This document shows positions 25,319 through 33,837 of a stretch of 64,000 nucleotides of DNA, piece after piece. Origin of the DNA: Paenarthrobacter ureafaciens (GTDB lineage: Bacteria > Actinomycetota > Actinomycetes > Actinomycetales > Micrococcaceae); assembly GCF_004028095.1 (NCBI RefSeq), contig NZ_SBHM01000007.1, forward strand, positions 992,001 to 1,056,000. The letters run 5' to 3'. Position numbers and translations under genes: made by a program. The notes under the pieces were generated by a model. That model did no database searches. It was not told the origin of the DNA and worked only from the letters and a program-made list of their open reading frames with translations. The number at the start of each line of letters is the position of its first letter. Positions within the stretch are counted from its first letter, which is position 1.

Positions 25319-26350
25319 CTACGAGCGCAGCCGCCGCCAGGCTGCCGGGGCCACCACGACGGCTACGCCAATGACGGCGCCGATCACTGTCTCCACGATC
25401 CGGTCCCGTAGCAGCAGGCCCGGGTCCACCGGGGCAGCCAAGAGGGTGGCGATCAATGCCAACGGCGTAACGAAGACCTGCGCCACAAAATACTGCCGCG
25501 CGATGAAAAGTTCGGCGCCGAACTGGCATGCCGCGATCACCAGGACCATCCCCCACGGCGCCGGATTCAGCCAGAGGATGGCGGCCATCAGCAGCAGGCC
25601 GATCACTGTGCCGGCGACTCTTTGGAAACCCCGGCTGATCCTGTGGCGCGTCGAGTGCCCCACCAAAGGAACGACGGCCGCAACCATCGCCCAGTAACTG
25701 TGGCCAAAACCGAGCCTCTCCCCTACCAACGTGGCAATGGTTCCGGCGAGTCCCGCGGCCACCAGGTAGCCGCCGCCTTCGAGCCAGATCGCGCGGCGTT
25801 CCAGAGCGGTGTGACGGATGCGGGGCGGCCGCTTCCATGGAGTTCGATGGCTCTTGAGGATGCGGGATGACATGCCGATCAGCAGGCTAAGGAGCGTGGT
25901 AAGCATGGCCACAAGCATCGCTTCCCACAGCGGCGGCTGCGCGAGGATGGAGGCAATCGCGGCGAAGGCGAAGATGTGAAAGAGAGAGCCGCCGGGGCGA
26001 AGCCGCCAAGCTGCCACCACAACGGAGCAGAGGCCGGCAACCAAGGTGGTCGCAGCCGTCAGGAGCCACGAATACGCGGTTCCATCGACCCCCAGAGTCT
26101 GCGCGACCCGGGCCGTCAGGGTGGCGAAAAGGATGACCAAAAGCATGAAGCTTCCGGCCCGGAGTTGGCTACGGAAGCGCACGCTATGCGGCTCATTGCG
26201 CCCATAGATGCCCGTGAACGCACCGAACGACGCGAACACGGCCAAGTCCAGCCGCCCCAGCAGCGTCAACGTAATGAGGGGGACGAACACGCCTACAGCG
26301 CAACGGATGGCCGGGTGATGGTCCTTGTTCGACGGGCCCATCGTGAACAT
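25319..26350 (-). CDS. FUSC-family membrane protein (aromatic-acid exporter-like)
   Basis: About 343 residues in two sets of hydrophobic spans. The first includes CAVGVFVPLITLTLLGRLDL and FASFGAFTGIYG; the second has GFGHSYWAMVAAVVPLVG, then RGFQRVAGTVIGLLLMAAIL and DRIVETVIGAVIGVAVVV, which match the FUSC-like half-repeats. Members are thought to export aromatic acids, but the substrate here is unknown. The frame extends to TTG 26398, but only ATG 26350 (or 26341) looks like a start. Confidence 0.8.
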   Translation of the reverse strand: MFTMGPSNKDHHPAIRCAVGVFVPLITLTLLGRLDLAVFASFGAFTGIYGRNEPHSVRFRSQLRAGSFMLLVILFATLTARVAQTLGVDGTAYSWLLTAATTLVAGLCSVVVAAWRLRPGGSLFHIFAFAAIASILAQPPLWEAMLVAMLTTLLSLLIGMSSRILKSHRTPWKRPPRIRHTALERRAIWLEGGGYLVAAGLAGTIATLVGERLGFGHSYWAMVAAVVPLVGHSTRHRISRGFQRVAGTVIGLLLMAAILWLNPAPWGMVLVIAACQFGAELFIARQYFVAQVFVTPLALIATLLAAPVDPGLLLRDRIVETVIGAVIGVAVVVAPAAWRRLRS

Positions 26351-26512
26351 TTCCGCTACAGCCTTCAAAGAGCGGCTCGCCTTTCGTCGCAGGATCAAAC
26401 GTACGACGGCGGCACTGGCGTCCGCTTCCTAGGTTACGCCCGGGCGGTTGGTCACCTTGCGTTAGGCAGGCGGATAGTGGGCGTAGTCACGGACGTTGCG
26501 CTTGGACGAACC

Positions 26513-26906
26513 TCACCGGTCCCGGAAACCATAGAGGGTGCCGGGATTGAGAAACTGACGCCCCCACAGGAGACGCCTGTCGGCGCTGGTGAGCCTTCCG
26601 AAGTCCGCAGCCTCTGCCCAGTGCTCACGAATGGCGTCTTCGATTCGGGCAACGATACTGCTTGCTTGGTCCTTGGTCAGGTCATAGAGGCTGCGGGCGG
26701 CGATCAGGTCAGATAGGTTGTTCCGCTTTGTCCCATTCCTGTCATAGGGCTGGTGCCAGCGATACGGCGCTGGGTCGCTCCAAGTACCGCCGACCGTAGT
26801 CGAAGAAAAACTGGCCAGGCGCACCCTCTCGAAAACGGCCGGCGGGCACCGGCGTGTCCGCTTTGGGTAGCCATACCCACACGTAGATGTCAGAAGTCGA
26901 GGCCAT
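26513..26906 (-). pseudogene. hipA: hipA remnant: N- and C-terminal pieces only, in different frames
   Basis: The ATG at 26906 starts a HipA-like N-terminus (IYVWVWLPKADTPVPAGRF, then FFFDYGRRYLERPSAVSL) that stops at 26742. In another frame, the stretch from about 26790 to 26513 reads YRWHQPYDRNGTKRNNLSDL ... FGRLTSADRRLLWGRQFLNP, as at the C-terminus of HipA kinases. The kinase core of roughly 300 residues is missing, so an internal deletion plus frameshift has destroyed the toxin. It overlaps hipB by 17 bp, the usual antitoxin-toxin order. Confidence 0.8.
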
Positions 26907-27234
26907 CGTCGTTGTCCCTTCGCTTCTTGTCGACACGTGCGGGAAGCAACGCGAGCCGTTCTTCGCCTCGTCGGCGGAGCGCAATGAGTTGGCTTGGGTC
27001 GTCGACCCCGAAGAGTGGCACGCCAACGATCGATGCAACGTTGAATACGTTGCCGATGCTGCTCGCAGCGTTTCCGCGCTCGATGGCCGCTAGAGTTTTC
27101 CGCGTAATGCCTGCTGTGCCAGCGAGGTGTTCGGCCGTCATCCCTCGTGCAGCGCGTGCCATCCGAATTTGCTGCCCTAGCACGACAATAGCATCCTCGG
27201 CCGCGCGGGTAAGGCCTAGCTCTCGACGTCCCAT
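26890..27234 (-). CDS. hipB: HipB-like antitoxin, XRE helix-turn-helix
   Basis: 114 residues with an XRE-type helix-turn-helix (LGQQIRMARAARGMTAEHLA, then AGITRKTLAAIERGNAASSI) and a basic C-terminal tail. It overlaps the gutted hipA. ATG 27234 is used; ATG 27252 is also in frame, and both lie inside a long palindrome, so transcription may be leaderless or start further out. With the toxin broken it is an orphan that could still bind its operator. Confidence 0.82.
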   Translation of the reverse strand: MGRRELGLTRAAEDAIVVLGQQIRMARAARGMTAEHLAGTAGITRKTLAAIERGNAASSIGNVFNVASIVGVPLFGVDDPSQLIALRRRGEERLALLPARVDKKRRDNDDGLDF

Positions 27235-27283
27235 GGGTAATAGTTTACCCATAACGCCCGGTTATGCGTAAACTATTACCCAT
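27233..27283. promoter_or_regulatory. 51-bp palindromic operator of hipB
   Basis: Two 23-bp arms starting ATGGGTAATAGTTTAC pair with one mismatch around a five-base GCCCG centre. It covers the hipB start codon and upstream region, and is AT-rich against the GC-rich background. It is probably the HipB autoregulatory site. Confidence 0.7.
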
Positions 27284-27332
27284 TTACTGCTTCCGGCTAG
27301 GCGTGGGCGGGAGCCAAGCTTAGCAACACACC

Positions 27333-28562
27333 CTAGAAACGGGACGTCGCCCAAGTGGCTGAACCTGATACCAGTGGATTACCGGCCTCATCCGTCAGGC
27401 CCTGCGCTGGGGCAAAGTTCGCCACACCAGCCGTTTGGCTGCCATTCTTTGGACTTCCAGTGACCGTCGCCCCCAGAGTGACACTGAGCTTCTTCGTAGC
27501 CGGATTCCACTCCAGGCTCGAGCCGCTGTAACTGAGAGTGCCCGACTGGTAGTAGGTACCGCCCAGGGCCACCTTGCCGAAGCGTAGTGTGGGGCATGCG
27601 GCACCGGAGACCGTGAGTTCATTGTCGGGAGAGACATTGACCGTAAGACCGCTCAAGGTCTTTGAGTTTTCGCTCTCCGTCCACGAACCGCAGATGCTGG
27701 CTCCGCTCAACGGTTCCGAGAAGGTAATCACCACGGAATCGTTCGACTCAATCTTGCCGGTTCCGCTGGGACCCCCACCGTTGACCAGTTGAACGTCCTT
27801 CACTGTAGGAGCCACAACGTCCTTGAATGACGTGGCAGCAGCCGCCGGACCAGTGTTGCCTGCAGCATCCGTAGCTTGAGCGGAGAAGCTGAGGGTCCCG
27901 TCGGCGAAAGCACTCAGATCCAAGACCACAGTTGCAGGAGTGCCGGTAGCACCCGTTATGGTCCGGGTCATGGGTGATGCGCCTGTTCCGGTGACGGTCA
28001 GCGTCACCGAAGATCCCGGTTCTGCGGAAACATCCACAGGCACCTTGTTCGCTGTTTCTTTATTGACGTATGCAGGAACCGTCAACAACGGCGCATCAGG
28101 GGCAGTTGTATCCACGAGGTTCCCCGCGCTTCGCGCACTCTCCTGCCCCTGCCACAGGGCAAGCATGGGCGTGACGGTGTAGTACCAAGTCCCTGCGGGA
28201 ACATTGGCCTCCACGCATGCCAAGGACGTGACAGGCCCGGCGCACGCACCTGTGGCAGGCACACGGGTTCCGCCGCTCGCAGCGCCGTAGCGCGCAATGC
28301 TGTAGCCGGTCACGGACCTGCCTGCCGCCGTCGTACTGGCCGCCCAGGTGACCGACACGTTGGTGCCGGTCACGCTGGTGGACGGCTTTGAGCCCTGCGC
28401 CAGCGCGTCGGATTTGGCCGCAGCGCCGTTGCTGCTGACCGAGCTCCAGAATGCGCTTGCCGCAGGGCCGCTCCAGGAAACCAAAAGAATGCCCAACGCC
28501 ACCACGAAAAGGCGGTTCCAGCCGCCCATGCTGACTCGGTCGGAACGACGATGCCGGTTCAC
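27333..28562 (-). CDS. Exported Ig/fibronectin-like repeat protein, 409 aa
   Basis: An N-terminal signal segment (WNRLFVVALGILLVSWSGPA ending SAFWS) is followed by a fibronectin-III-like domain (TWAASTTAAGRSVTGYSIAR ... PAGTWYYTVTP) and at least two Ig-like domains (DTTAPDAPLLTVP ..., SAQATDAAGNTGPAA, APTVKDVQLVNGG). Cysteines are paired within domains. The GTG start overlaps the preceding stop by four bases. It is the last gene of a four-gene cluster of exported proteins, probably surface or fibre components (inference). Confidence 0.82.
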   Translation of the reverse strand: MNRHRRSDRVSMGGWNRLFVVALGILLVSWSGPAASAFWSSVSSNGAAAKSDALAQGSKPSTSVTGTNVSVTWAASTTAAGRSVTGYSIARYGAASGGTRVPATGACAGPVTSLACVEANVPAGTWYYTVTPMLALWQGQESARSAGNLVDTTAPDAPLLTVPAYVNKETANKVPVDVSAEPGSSVTLTVTGTGASPMTRTITGATGTPATVVLDLSAFADGTLSFSAQATDAAGNTGPAAAATSFKDVVAPTVKDVQLVNGGGPSGTGKIESNDSVVITFSEPLSGASICGSWTESENSKTLSGLTVNVSPDNELTVSGAACPTLRFGKVALGGTYYQSGTLSYSGSSLEWNPATKKLSVTLGATVTGSPKNGSQTAGVANFAPAQGLTDEAGNPLVSGSATWATSRF

Positions 28563-29077
28563 TTCCGCACCTCCAGCGTGACGGGGATGGTGAATTGCGC
28601 GCCTTGGCAGGCGGAGGGTGATGCCGTGCTCATGCTTGCAGCGCCGGGCAGGGTGAGAAGCACGGAAGTGTTCGCAGCGATTGCCGTGGACGTCATTTGG
28701 GCCGGCGTGAACGTCACACCTGTTGGGGCGCAGCCCGGGTGTGCGCCGTCGGCGGCTATGGGCCCGTTGGCGGTCACGCTGTGGATAGCGACGCCGTGCG
28801 GGTTCGGGTTGGTGATGCGGAGGACGACGTCGGCCGATCCGCCCGGCACGAGGCTGGTTTGCAGGGTATCGCCCGGGACGAGTGCGTCCACCGTGACGGT
28901 CTGCATGGTGCCGTTGGTCGCCGATCCACTGCCCAAACCGGCCGCGGTCCAGTAGGCGTACGCCGAGCCGACGCCGCCCAGGAGGCAGAGGGCCGTGGTG
29001 GCGGCTGCCGTGCGGGCGAGCCTGCCTGGACGGGCTGGTTTGCCCTGGCGAATCCGGTGTATGCGGGAGATGTTCAT
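28559..29077 (-). CDS. Exported SipW-type signal protein, 172 aa
   Basis: The signal region (TTALCLLGGVGSAYAYWTAA, residues about 28-47) resembles the AYAYWT cleavage region of SipW-processed TasA/camelysin-like proteins. The rest is predicted beta-rich, with ITNPNPHGVAIHSVT and a C-terminal Cys pair (HPGCAPTGVTF ... SACQGAQFTIPV) shared with both upstream genes. Its stop overlaps the GTG of the next gene. The role is unknown; a matrix or fibre protein is possible. Confidence 0.78.
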   Translation of the reverse strand: MNISRIHRIRQGKPARPGRLARTAAATTALCLLGGVGSAYAYWTAAGLGSGSATNGTMQTVTVDALVPGDTLQTSLVPGGSADVVLRITNPNPHGVAIHSVTANGPIAADGAHPGCAPTGVTFTPAQMTSTAIAANTSVLLTLPGAASMSTASPSACQGAQFTIPVTLEVRK

Positions 29078-29078
29078 G

Positions 29079-29924
29079 TCAGTTTCCCTGCCCCATCCCC
29101 GAGTACGTGAAGTGGAGGGTGGCGCCTTTGCAACCGTCCTGAAGCAGCTGGGTGTCCAGCATCCTGATGTGCGGCCACTTGCTTTGGGCTATGCCCAACC
29201 CGGACAGGCTGCTGGAGCCGGCCGGGGCCGTGAACGGATAGGTGCCGCTGAACTGGGTCAGCGCGTAATCCGCCGTGGTGCACGGCAGGTTCGCCGCCAC
29301 AGCCTGCGGGGTACGGACCACCTGGCTGATCGCGACCGACAAATTGGTCACAGCGATGCTCTTGCCGATGGGGTTGGAAATCTGCAGCTCTATTGGCTGG
29401 GAAGTCCCCGGAGCCAGGAAACCGTTGACGGTGCCTGTCACCCCGAAGTTCCGCTTGACCTCCTGAACGTTCAACTGCGCCGACGCCGTGGATTGCATAC
29501 CTCCGCCGGTCCCGGTGATGGTGAAGTCGGTCTTGCCTGCCGGAGTGCTGGGTGCGGTGGTTACGGTCAACGTCGCCTGGGCGGTGCTGCCGGACGTGAG
29601 GTTGACCGACGACGGCGACCACGCGGCTGTTGCTCCTGCCGGCAAGCCCACGACGCCGAACGTCACCGGACCAGCGAAGCCTCCCTTGGAGGCGGCGGAC
29701 GCCGTGTAGGTGACAGCCAGCCCTTGGTCCGTACTCCGGCTCGACGGCGACAAGGTCACCGCGATTCCCTTGGCTTCCTTGCCCGGGTTGCCTTGGCCGG
29801 TTTGCTGTCCGTTGGCCGCCAAAGCCGTGACAGGGACAAGTGCCACGAGCACGGCGAGGATCACGGCGCGGAGCGGCATTCCACCTCGGAGGAAAGGCCT
29901 GCGGCGCTCTTGCGTGGGGTCCAT
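29079..29924 (-). CDS. Exported beta-sandwich protein, 281 aa
   Basis: A signal peptide (LRAVILAVLVALVPVTALAA) is followed by an Ig-like domain (GIAVTLSPSSRSTDQGLAVT ... FGVVGLPAGATAAWSPSSVN ... TPAGKTDFTITGTGG) and a C-terminal domain with NPIGKSIAVTNLSVA and the Cys pair LPCTTADYAL ... DGCKGATLHF, as in its neighbours. It stops one base before the next gene, so the genes are co-translated. No enzyme motif is seen. Confidence 0.8.
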   Translation of the reverse strand: MDPTQERRRPFLRGGMPLRAVILAVLVALVPVTALAANGQQTGQGNPGKEAKGIAVTLSPSSRSTDQGLAVTYTASAASKGGFAGPVTFGVVGLPAGATAAWSPSSVNLTSGSTAQATLTVTTAPSTPAGKTDFTITGTGGGMQSTASAQLNVQEVKRNFGVTGTVNGFLAPGTSQPIELQISNPIGKSIAVTNLSVAISQVVRTPQAVAANLPCTTADYALTQFSGTYPFTAPAGSSSLSGLGIAQSKWPHIRMLDTQLLQDGCKGATLHFTYSGMGQGN

Positions 29925-30020
29925 GGAAGAAGCTCTTTTCGGACGGGCCGGGTGTTAGGAACTGGGGGCAGGCAGCCGGCCGGGGACCGCCGTCGTTGGT
30001 CAGTCCCCGACCTGAGGCCG

Positions 30021-30470
30021 CTACTTGCTGGTGACGCTGACCGTCACTACTGCGCCTTTGCAGGCGTCCTGGTTGTCCTCGCTGTCGTTGAAGGTCAGGG
30101 TGCCGGCGCCGACGGACGAGGTAGCACCCGCAGCTACAAGGGTGTTGGACGTTTCTGCGGTGGCCGTGAACCATCCGGGAAGGCAGCCAGCCTTGTCAGT
30201 GGAAACAGTAGGAGTCAGCTCACCGACCTTAGTGCTCGAGGTCATCGAGTTGGTCGCGGTGTAGGCGACGTCCACCTGGTTGCCCGGCGCGAGGCCGCCG
30301 TCGAACGTCGCGAAGAGTGTTATGGTGCCTCCGCCGGCTGAGTTTGTGGCGGTGCCGTTGCCGGAGCCCGTCGTGGTCCAGTAGGCGTATGCCGCACCGC
30401 CGCCGACGGCGACCAGGGCAACACCTGCAACGGCAGCGGTGATACGGCTCTTCTTGGAAAGCTTGCGCAT
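30021..30470 (-). CDS. Exported SipW-type signal protein, 149 aa
   Basis: First gene of the four-gene exported cluster. It has basic residues, then AAVAGVALVAVGGGAAYAYW as signal and TTTGSGNGTATNS at the mature start, close to the downstream 172-residue protein. The remainder is a single beta-rich domain with a Cys pair (AGCLPGWFTATAE ... QDACKGAVVTVSV). A strong AAGGAG sits eight bases before the ATG. No signal peptidase gene is in the window. Confidence 0.8.
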   Translation of the reverse strand: MRKLSKKSRITAAVAGVALVAVGGGAAYAYWTTTGSGNGTATNSAGGGTITLFATFDGGLAPGNQVDVAYTATNSMTSSTKVGELTPTVSTDKAGCLPGWFTATAETSNTLVAAGATSSVGAGTLTFNDSEDNQDACKGAVVTVSVTSK

Positions 30471-31005
30471 GATTTGGCTCCTTGGTTCATCTGCAGTCCG
30501 GGGAGCCGCGTCGCAACCCCCACCATCCGGTTCCTTTGCCCGGATGAAGCGATGTCCCCAATAGTTCAGGTTGCTTCCCATGCGGTGCCACACTCGGATG
30601 TACGCCTGTTTTTCGCCTGAACGATGGTTCAGGAATACGTTGGTTTGCGCGGCGAGTACTCGGTTTTTTGACTGACGACTACTTGGTTCGCGGGGTATTT
30701 TGGCCCTGCCGGACGCGTGGGCTTCTTGTTGATCATGGCCGGAATTCGTTGCCATCTTGGGAATTTTCGCGATTCATGGGACATGCGCGCGGGCAAAAGC
30801 CTGGGCGCCGGATGAGGGCGCGCTTTAGCGATGGCTATTTATCTGACCTGCGGCCTCGTTTCGGGCGACTGCTCACGCGACTGCGCCAACATTGTGCGAG
30901 CCTTGAGCCAAAACTGCGCTGGTGTTCGAGGAATGCAGGGCTGGGCTCAACGCAAGATTCGCTACATCAATATTCACGGGTGTATTTCAGGTGTAGATTG
31001 AGTGT
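30471..31005. other. 535-bp intergenic stretch, promoter region
   Basis: Divergent spacer between the exported-protein cluster and the MbcA-like gene. It is less GC-rich than its surroundings, with several T runs (GGTTTTTTGAC near 30661). No convincing gene, RNA or palindrome was seen. Both flanking promoters should lie here. Confidence 0.5.
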
Positions 31006-31386
31006 ATGGCGACACTCACTGAGACCCAGATTCACGGCGCGACAGCCCGCATGGACATCCACCAAGTCGTTAAGGCACTAAACGATGCCCTAGGCTCCAC
31101 GCTCGTCGCAGCGCTGACCGGATCAAAGGATCGCAAGCAGCCGATCCGGTGGGCAAAGCCAAACGGTCCGAAACCAAGCACCGATTTCACCCGACGTCTG
31201 CAGCTGGCACACCGCTTGTGGACATCGCTGGAGCAGGCCGAAGGAGAACACATTGCCCGAGGCTGGTTCATCGGCGGGAACCCGTTGCTCGACGAGGACA
31301 CTCCACTGACTGCGATTCGGGAGGACCGGGCGAAGGAAGTTACGGCGGCAGCCGCGTCCTTCATTGAGGGTGCGGGCGGAGCCTGA
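31006..31386 (+). CDS. Xre/MbcA/ParS (DUF2384)-type antitoxin-like protein
   Basis: 126 residues. The C-terminal half (FTRRLQLAHRLWTSLEQAEG, then ARGWFIGGNPLLDEDTPLTA and AIREDRAKEVTAAAASF) follows the MbcA/ParS toxin-binding pattern, in which a conserved W and an N-P-x-L turn precede a P-x-x-A-I helix. Such proteins usually pair with a RES-domain toxin; none follows here, so it appears orphaned. The assignment is by pattern. Confidence 0.65.
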   Translation: MATLTETQIHGATARMDIHQVVKALNDALGSTLVAALTGSKDRKQPIRWAKPNGPKPSTDFTRRLQLAHRLWTSLEQAEGEHIARGWFIGGNPLLDEDTPLTAIREDRAKEVTAAAASFIEGAGGA

Positions 31387-31731
31387 GGGGTATGGGGCGG
31401 AGTGGGGTCTGATATGCCTCGATACGGGACTCTGATCTCCCGGTGAGATGACTAGCCAGGCCGCAGAGGTGTTCCCCGGTATCCGAAGGTTCGGGTTCGC
31501 CTGCAGAGACTCCCGACGGACCGACACCAACGTCCCGCAAACGTTCACTTTCCGAGGCAAGTGACCGCATGCGTGCCTTCATCTCCGGTCGACGAGAGGT
31601 GTAGCGTTTACGGCCCCTTCATCGTGCATTTCATCGTGCGGGTCTTACGTACGTGGCCTCGACCCTAACCTTGCGGGACCAGTCGGCATGCTCAGCCGGC
31701 GCGGTTATCGACCGGCTTACGGGCGCCGCTT
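31387..31731. other. Intergenic stretch with resolvase-site-like and repeat remnants
   Basis: No gene seen. CCCGGTGAG at 31440 resembles a decayed boundary repeat. Around 31528 GTCCCGCAAACGTTCACTTT runs into CCGAGGC, an imperfect palindrome matched by a degenerate copy near 36585. GGTGTAGCGTTTACGGCC near 31603 resembles GGTGTAGCGTATAAGCC near 36156, next to a resolvase fragment. Together these suggest remnants of the same mobile element at both ends of the first immunity island. Confidence 0.4.
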
Positions 31732-32310
31732 CTACTGCTGAGCGAGCTTGAGTGCAGAGTCGATGGCGGACTCAACCGCCTCGCGGTGTGCGTCGGTTGA
31801 TTGATCAAGAAGCGACCGGATCGCTTGGACCAGCGCCACAAGCTCGGGCGTTCGGAGCGTTGTAAAGCGTCTCATCGAGGTGGCGAGCGATTCAGTGACG
31901 AGGACGCCTACCTGATCTCCGTAAGCACCGGAGTGAGACCCGTGAGGAGCCACGTAGCTTCCTCCGATAGAGATATCGCCCAAGAGCGCCAGCAAGGGTA
32001 CGCGGATCGAGTCTGGGACATCACCAGCGGCAACTGCTGCGATAAAGGGGATTGCATAGGCGGTTGCTTCATAGACCGTGCCCTGGTGGCAGACGTTGGA
32101 GTAGAGCCCATCACCGATTGCGAAGGAAGGGTCGACTCGAAGCGCAGCTAAAGATCGCGCTACGTCGCCGGCAATGCTGAGTGACGCGTTGGAGCCCTCC
32201 AGGGAAACGACGCCTTTTCCGTACGCGTGCTGCAGTCGGTTCCAGTCGACGTGGTCGAGTTCGTCCAAGGCATCGAGGCCTGTTGCATTCGGTTGATACA
32301 GAGCATCCAT
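31732..32310 (-). CDS. Immunity-type HEAT-repeat-like protein, 192 aa
   Basis: All-helical protein. The segment HVDWNRLQHAYGKG followed by YSNVCHQGTVYEATAYAIPF is typical of HEAT-like proteins found beside polymorphic toxins. No signal peptide or enzyme motif. It is the first single-gene unit of the island, and a GGATCC boundary element lies about 30 bp upstream of its ATG. The target toxin is not present, so it is probably an orphan immunity protein (inference). Confidence 0.65.
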   Translation of the reverse strand: MDALYQPNATGLDALDELDHVDWNRLQHAYGKGVVSLEGSNASLSIAGDVARSLAALRVDPSFAIGDGLYSNVCHQGTVYEATAYAIPFIAAVAAGDVPDSIRVPLLALLGDISIGGSYVAPHGSHSGAYGDQVGVLVTESLATSMRRFTTLRTPELVALVQAIRSLLDQSTDAHREAVESAIDSALKLAQQ

Positions 32311-32334
32311 ACAAGTGAGAGTAACCAGACGAAC

Positions 32335-32358
32335 GCAGAGGGATCCTCAACCGGGCTT
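32335..32358 (-). repeat. Boundary repeat copy 1 (GGATCC element)
   Basis: On the minus strand AGCCCGGTTGAGGATCCCTC, between two minus-strand immunity-type genes. One of ten good copies in the window. Confidence 0.6.
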
Positions 32359-32394
32359 GCCTGCCATTCTATGCACCGAACGCAGCGGTACGTG

Positions 32395-32826
32395 TCAGTC
32401 AACAAAGCCATTGAAAACGCCATTGGCGTCAGTGCACCCGGTAAAGTCCTCCCAGTCCATATTGGCAATGTTCAAGTTGTTTTCCACGCTGCCTAACTCG
32501 ATGGCAATGCAACGGAACGGAGCTCGGTCTTCCACAAGATCAACAACCAGGATGGGATAAGGAGGATCCAACGCTATATCGTCCACAACAAAGAGAACAG
32601 AGGCTTGGCTCGTGGTGGAAGCCACCGCTTCCCGCAAATCCTCCCAACCGACGCCGTCCCACCCCTTGTCATCAACAACTCGAACGTAGGCACGGAACCC
32701 GTCTTCATCCGGCGATGTGGCCGCCGACATTGCTCCAATCCAAGCTGCCTTATCCGCAAAGGCAGTACGTAATAGCAATGAATCATCGGTGTTCGGAAGA
32801 ATTGGCACACCGCAATACAAGCACAT
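32395..32826 (-). CDS. DUF6924-like immunity-type protein, 143 aa
   Basis: Follows the DUF6924 layout: VPILPNTDDSLLLRTAFADK at the N-terminus, DGFRAYVRVVDD, VLFVVDDIAL, PILVVDL, and ENNLNIANMDWEDF near the end. Small cytoplasmic proteins of this kind occur in immunity arrays of polymorphic-toxin systems. The start is ATG 32826 or GTG 32808, the latter removing a CLYCG extension. Boundary repeats flank it on both sides. Confidence 0.7.
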   Translation of the reverse strand: MCLYCGVPILPNTDDSLLLRTAFADKAAWIGAMSAATSPDEDGFRAYVRVVDDKGWDGVGWEDLREAVASTTSQASVLFVVDDIALDPPYPILVVDLVEDRAPFRCIAIELGSVENNLNIANMDWEDFTGCTDANGVFNGFVD

Positions 32827-32850
32827 GGGGCCGACGGCAACCCTGTATTT

Positions 32851-32873
32851 GTCCGGTGAGGGATCGCTTTACG
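32851..32873 (+). repeat. Boundary repeat copy 2
   Basis: GTCCGGTGAGGGATCGCTTT; the centre is GGATCG instead of GGATCC. It lies between divergent cassette genes. Confidence 0.55.
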
Positions 32874-32951
32874 TGTCCTCTGCCTTGCACCCAGCGCTAC
32901 AGTTGACCGGGCCACGCGATTCATCGGACATGGCGGGTAGGGAGGCCGAGG

Positions 32952-33368
32952 TTGGGAAAGTACTTTGAGCATGAAGTTCTTAGGGGCTTCTACCTGGAAG
33001 ACAGCTGGGTATTGGACATCAATGCAAGTCGAGGGCAGCTTGTCATCACCGCGGAGTTCGTACTGACCGACGAACACCCCTCTTATGCCCCGGCACGCCG
33101 CGGAGAGCACTACTGCTACCGCAAGGGGGTGCTGGTGTTCGATGGTGTAACAGATTTGACCTGGACGGGTCAGCTCAGTTCCCGGCCTTCGCGTGACCCT
33201 GTCGGGTCAGTTGACTACGGCAATATCGACTCACTCATCATCGAGGGAGACCACTACACCGTTGAAGGGGACCTCGGCATAATCGACCTCCAGGCTGCAT
33301 CCATCCGCGTTGCACTGGTCTCGGACGGCACGATCCTTACTTCGCACGGGGCCGCTGCTGATCTGTAG
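32952..33368 (+). CDS. Immunity-type hypothetical protein, 138 aa
   Basis: TTG start six bases after GGAGG. A beta-rich protein: YFEHEVLRGFYLEDSWVLDI, ITAEFVLTDEHPSY, GVLVFDGVTDLTW, GNIDSLIIEGDHYTVEGDLG. I do not know the family by name; its size, lack of signal and placement between two boundary repeats fit an orphan immunity cassette. Boundary copy 3 begins four bases after its stop. Confidence 0.65.
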   Translation: MGKYFEHEVLRGFYLEDSWVLDINASRGQLVITAEFVLTDEHPSYAPARRGEHYCYRKGVLVFDGVTDLTWTGQLSSRPSRDPVGSVDYGNIDSLIIEGDHYTVEGDLGIIDLQAASIRVALVSDGTILTSHGAAADL

Positions 33369-33371
33369 CAC

Positions 33372-33396
33372 GCGCCCGGTGAGGGATCCTTTAACG
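33372..33396 (+). repeat. Boundary repeat copy 3
   Basis: GCGCCCGGTGAGGGATCC, continuing into TTTAACGTG, directly after the preceding cassette gene. Confidence 0.65.
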
Positions 33397-33445
33397 TGTA
33401 GCTGGCCCGGGTCTGTGCGGCGGGCTGGTATGGCAGCAAGTGGTT

Positions 33446-33792
33446 ATGAGTGCCCAGCTGGAAGTTCCAAGGCTTGAAGACCTGAGTGATGTCGGGGTTG
33501 GTGTCGAGACGTCTGATCAGCCTTGGGTGGTCTCCCTAGTGGCGTGGGCGAACGACGGAAGCACCGTGACGCTTACTTGGGACGAGATCGCTGGGTCAGC
33601 GAGCATCCGCTGGCTCTCGGTGACGAGGTGCGCCTCGTTCTTGAACGAGAGACCCCCGTGAAGGTCCGTGTCCGGGACGAGCGCGGCGTCATTGAGTTCC
33701 ACGTCTGGTCCCGCTGGGAAGGAATGGCCGGCGAGTTGATCGTGAGGGTCGGCGAGCACGTTTCGGTCCACGACACACTTCTACGTACATAA
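33446..33792 (+). pseudogene. Frameshifted cassette gene
   Basis: The frame from ATG 33446 reads MSAQLEVPRLEDLSDVGV ... WANDGSTVTLTWDEIAGSAS, then degenerates. From about 33615 a different frame carries a coherent C-terminal part (ALGDEVRLVLERETPVKVRV, then EFHVWSRWEGMAGELIVRVG) to a stop at 33792. Joining the two near 33605-33625 would give a single protein of about 115 residues. Likely an inactivated immunity-type gene; a sequencing error is the alternative. Confidence 0.6.
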
Positions 33793-33805
33793 AAGTTGTC
33801 TAGCG

Positions 33806-33829
33806 TTCGGTCGGGCATCCGCTAGCGGA
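33806..33829 (+). repeat. Degenerate boundary repeat
   Basis: TTCGGTCGGGCATCCGCTAG keeps the CGGT, ATCC and CTAGCGG parts of the element at the expected junction. Weak match. Confidence 0.3.
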
Positions 33830-33837
33830 CGACTGGG

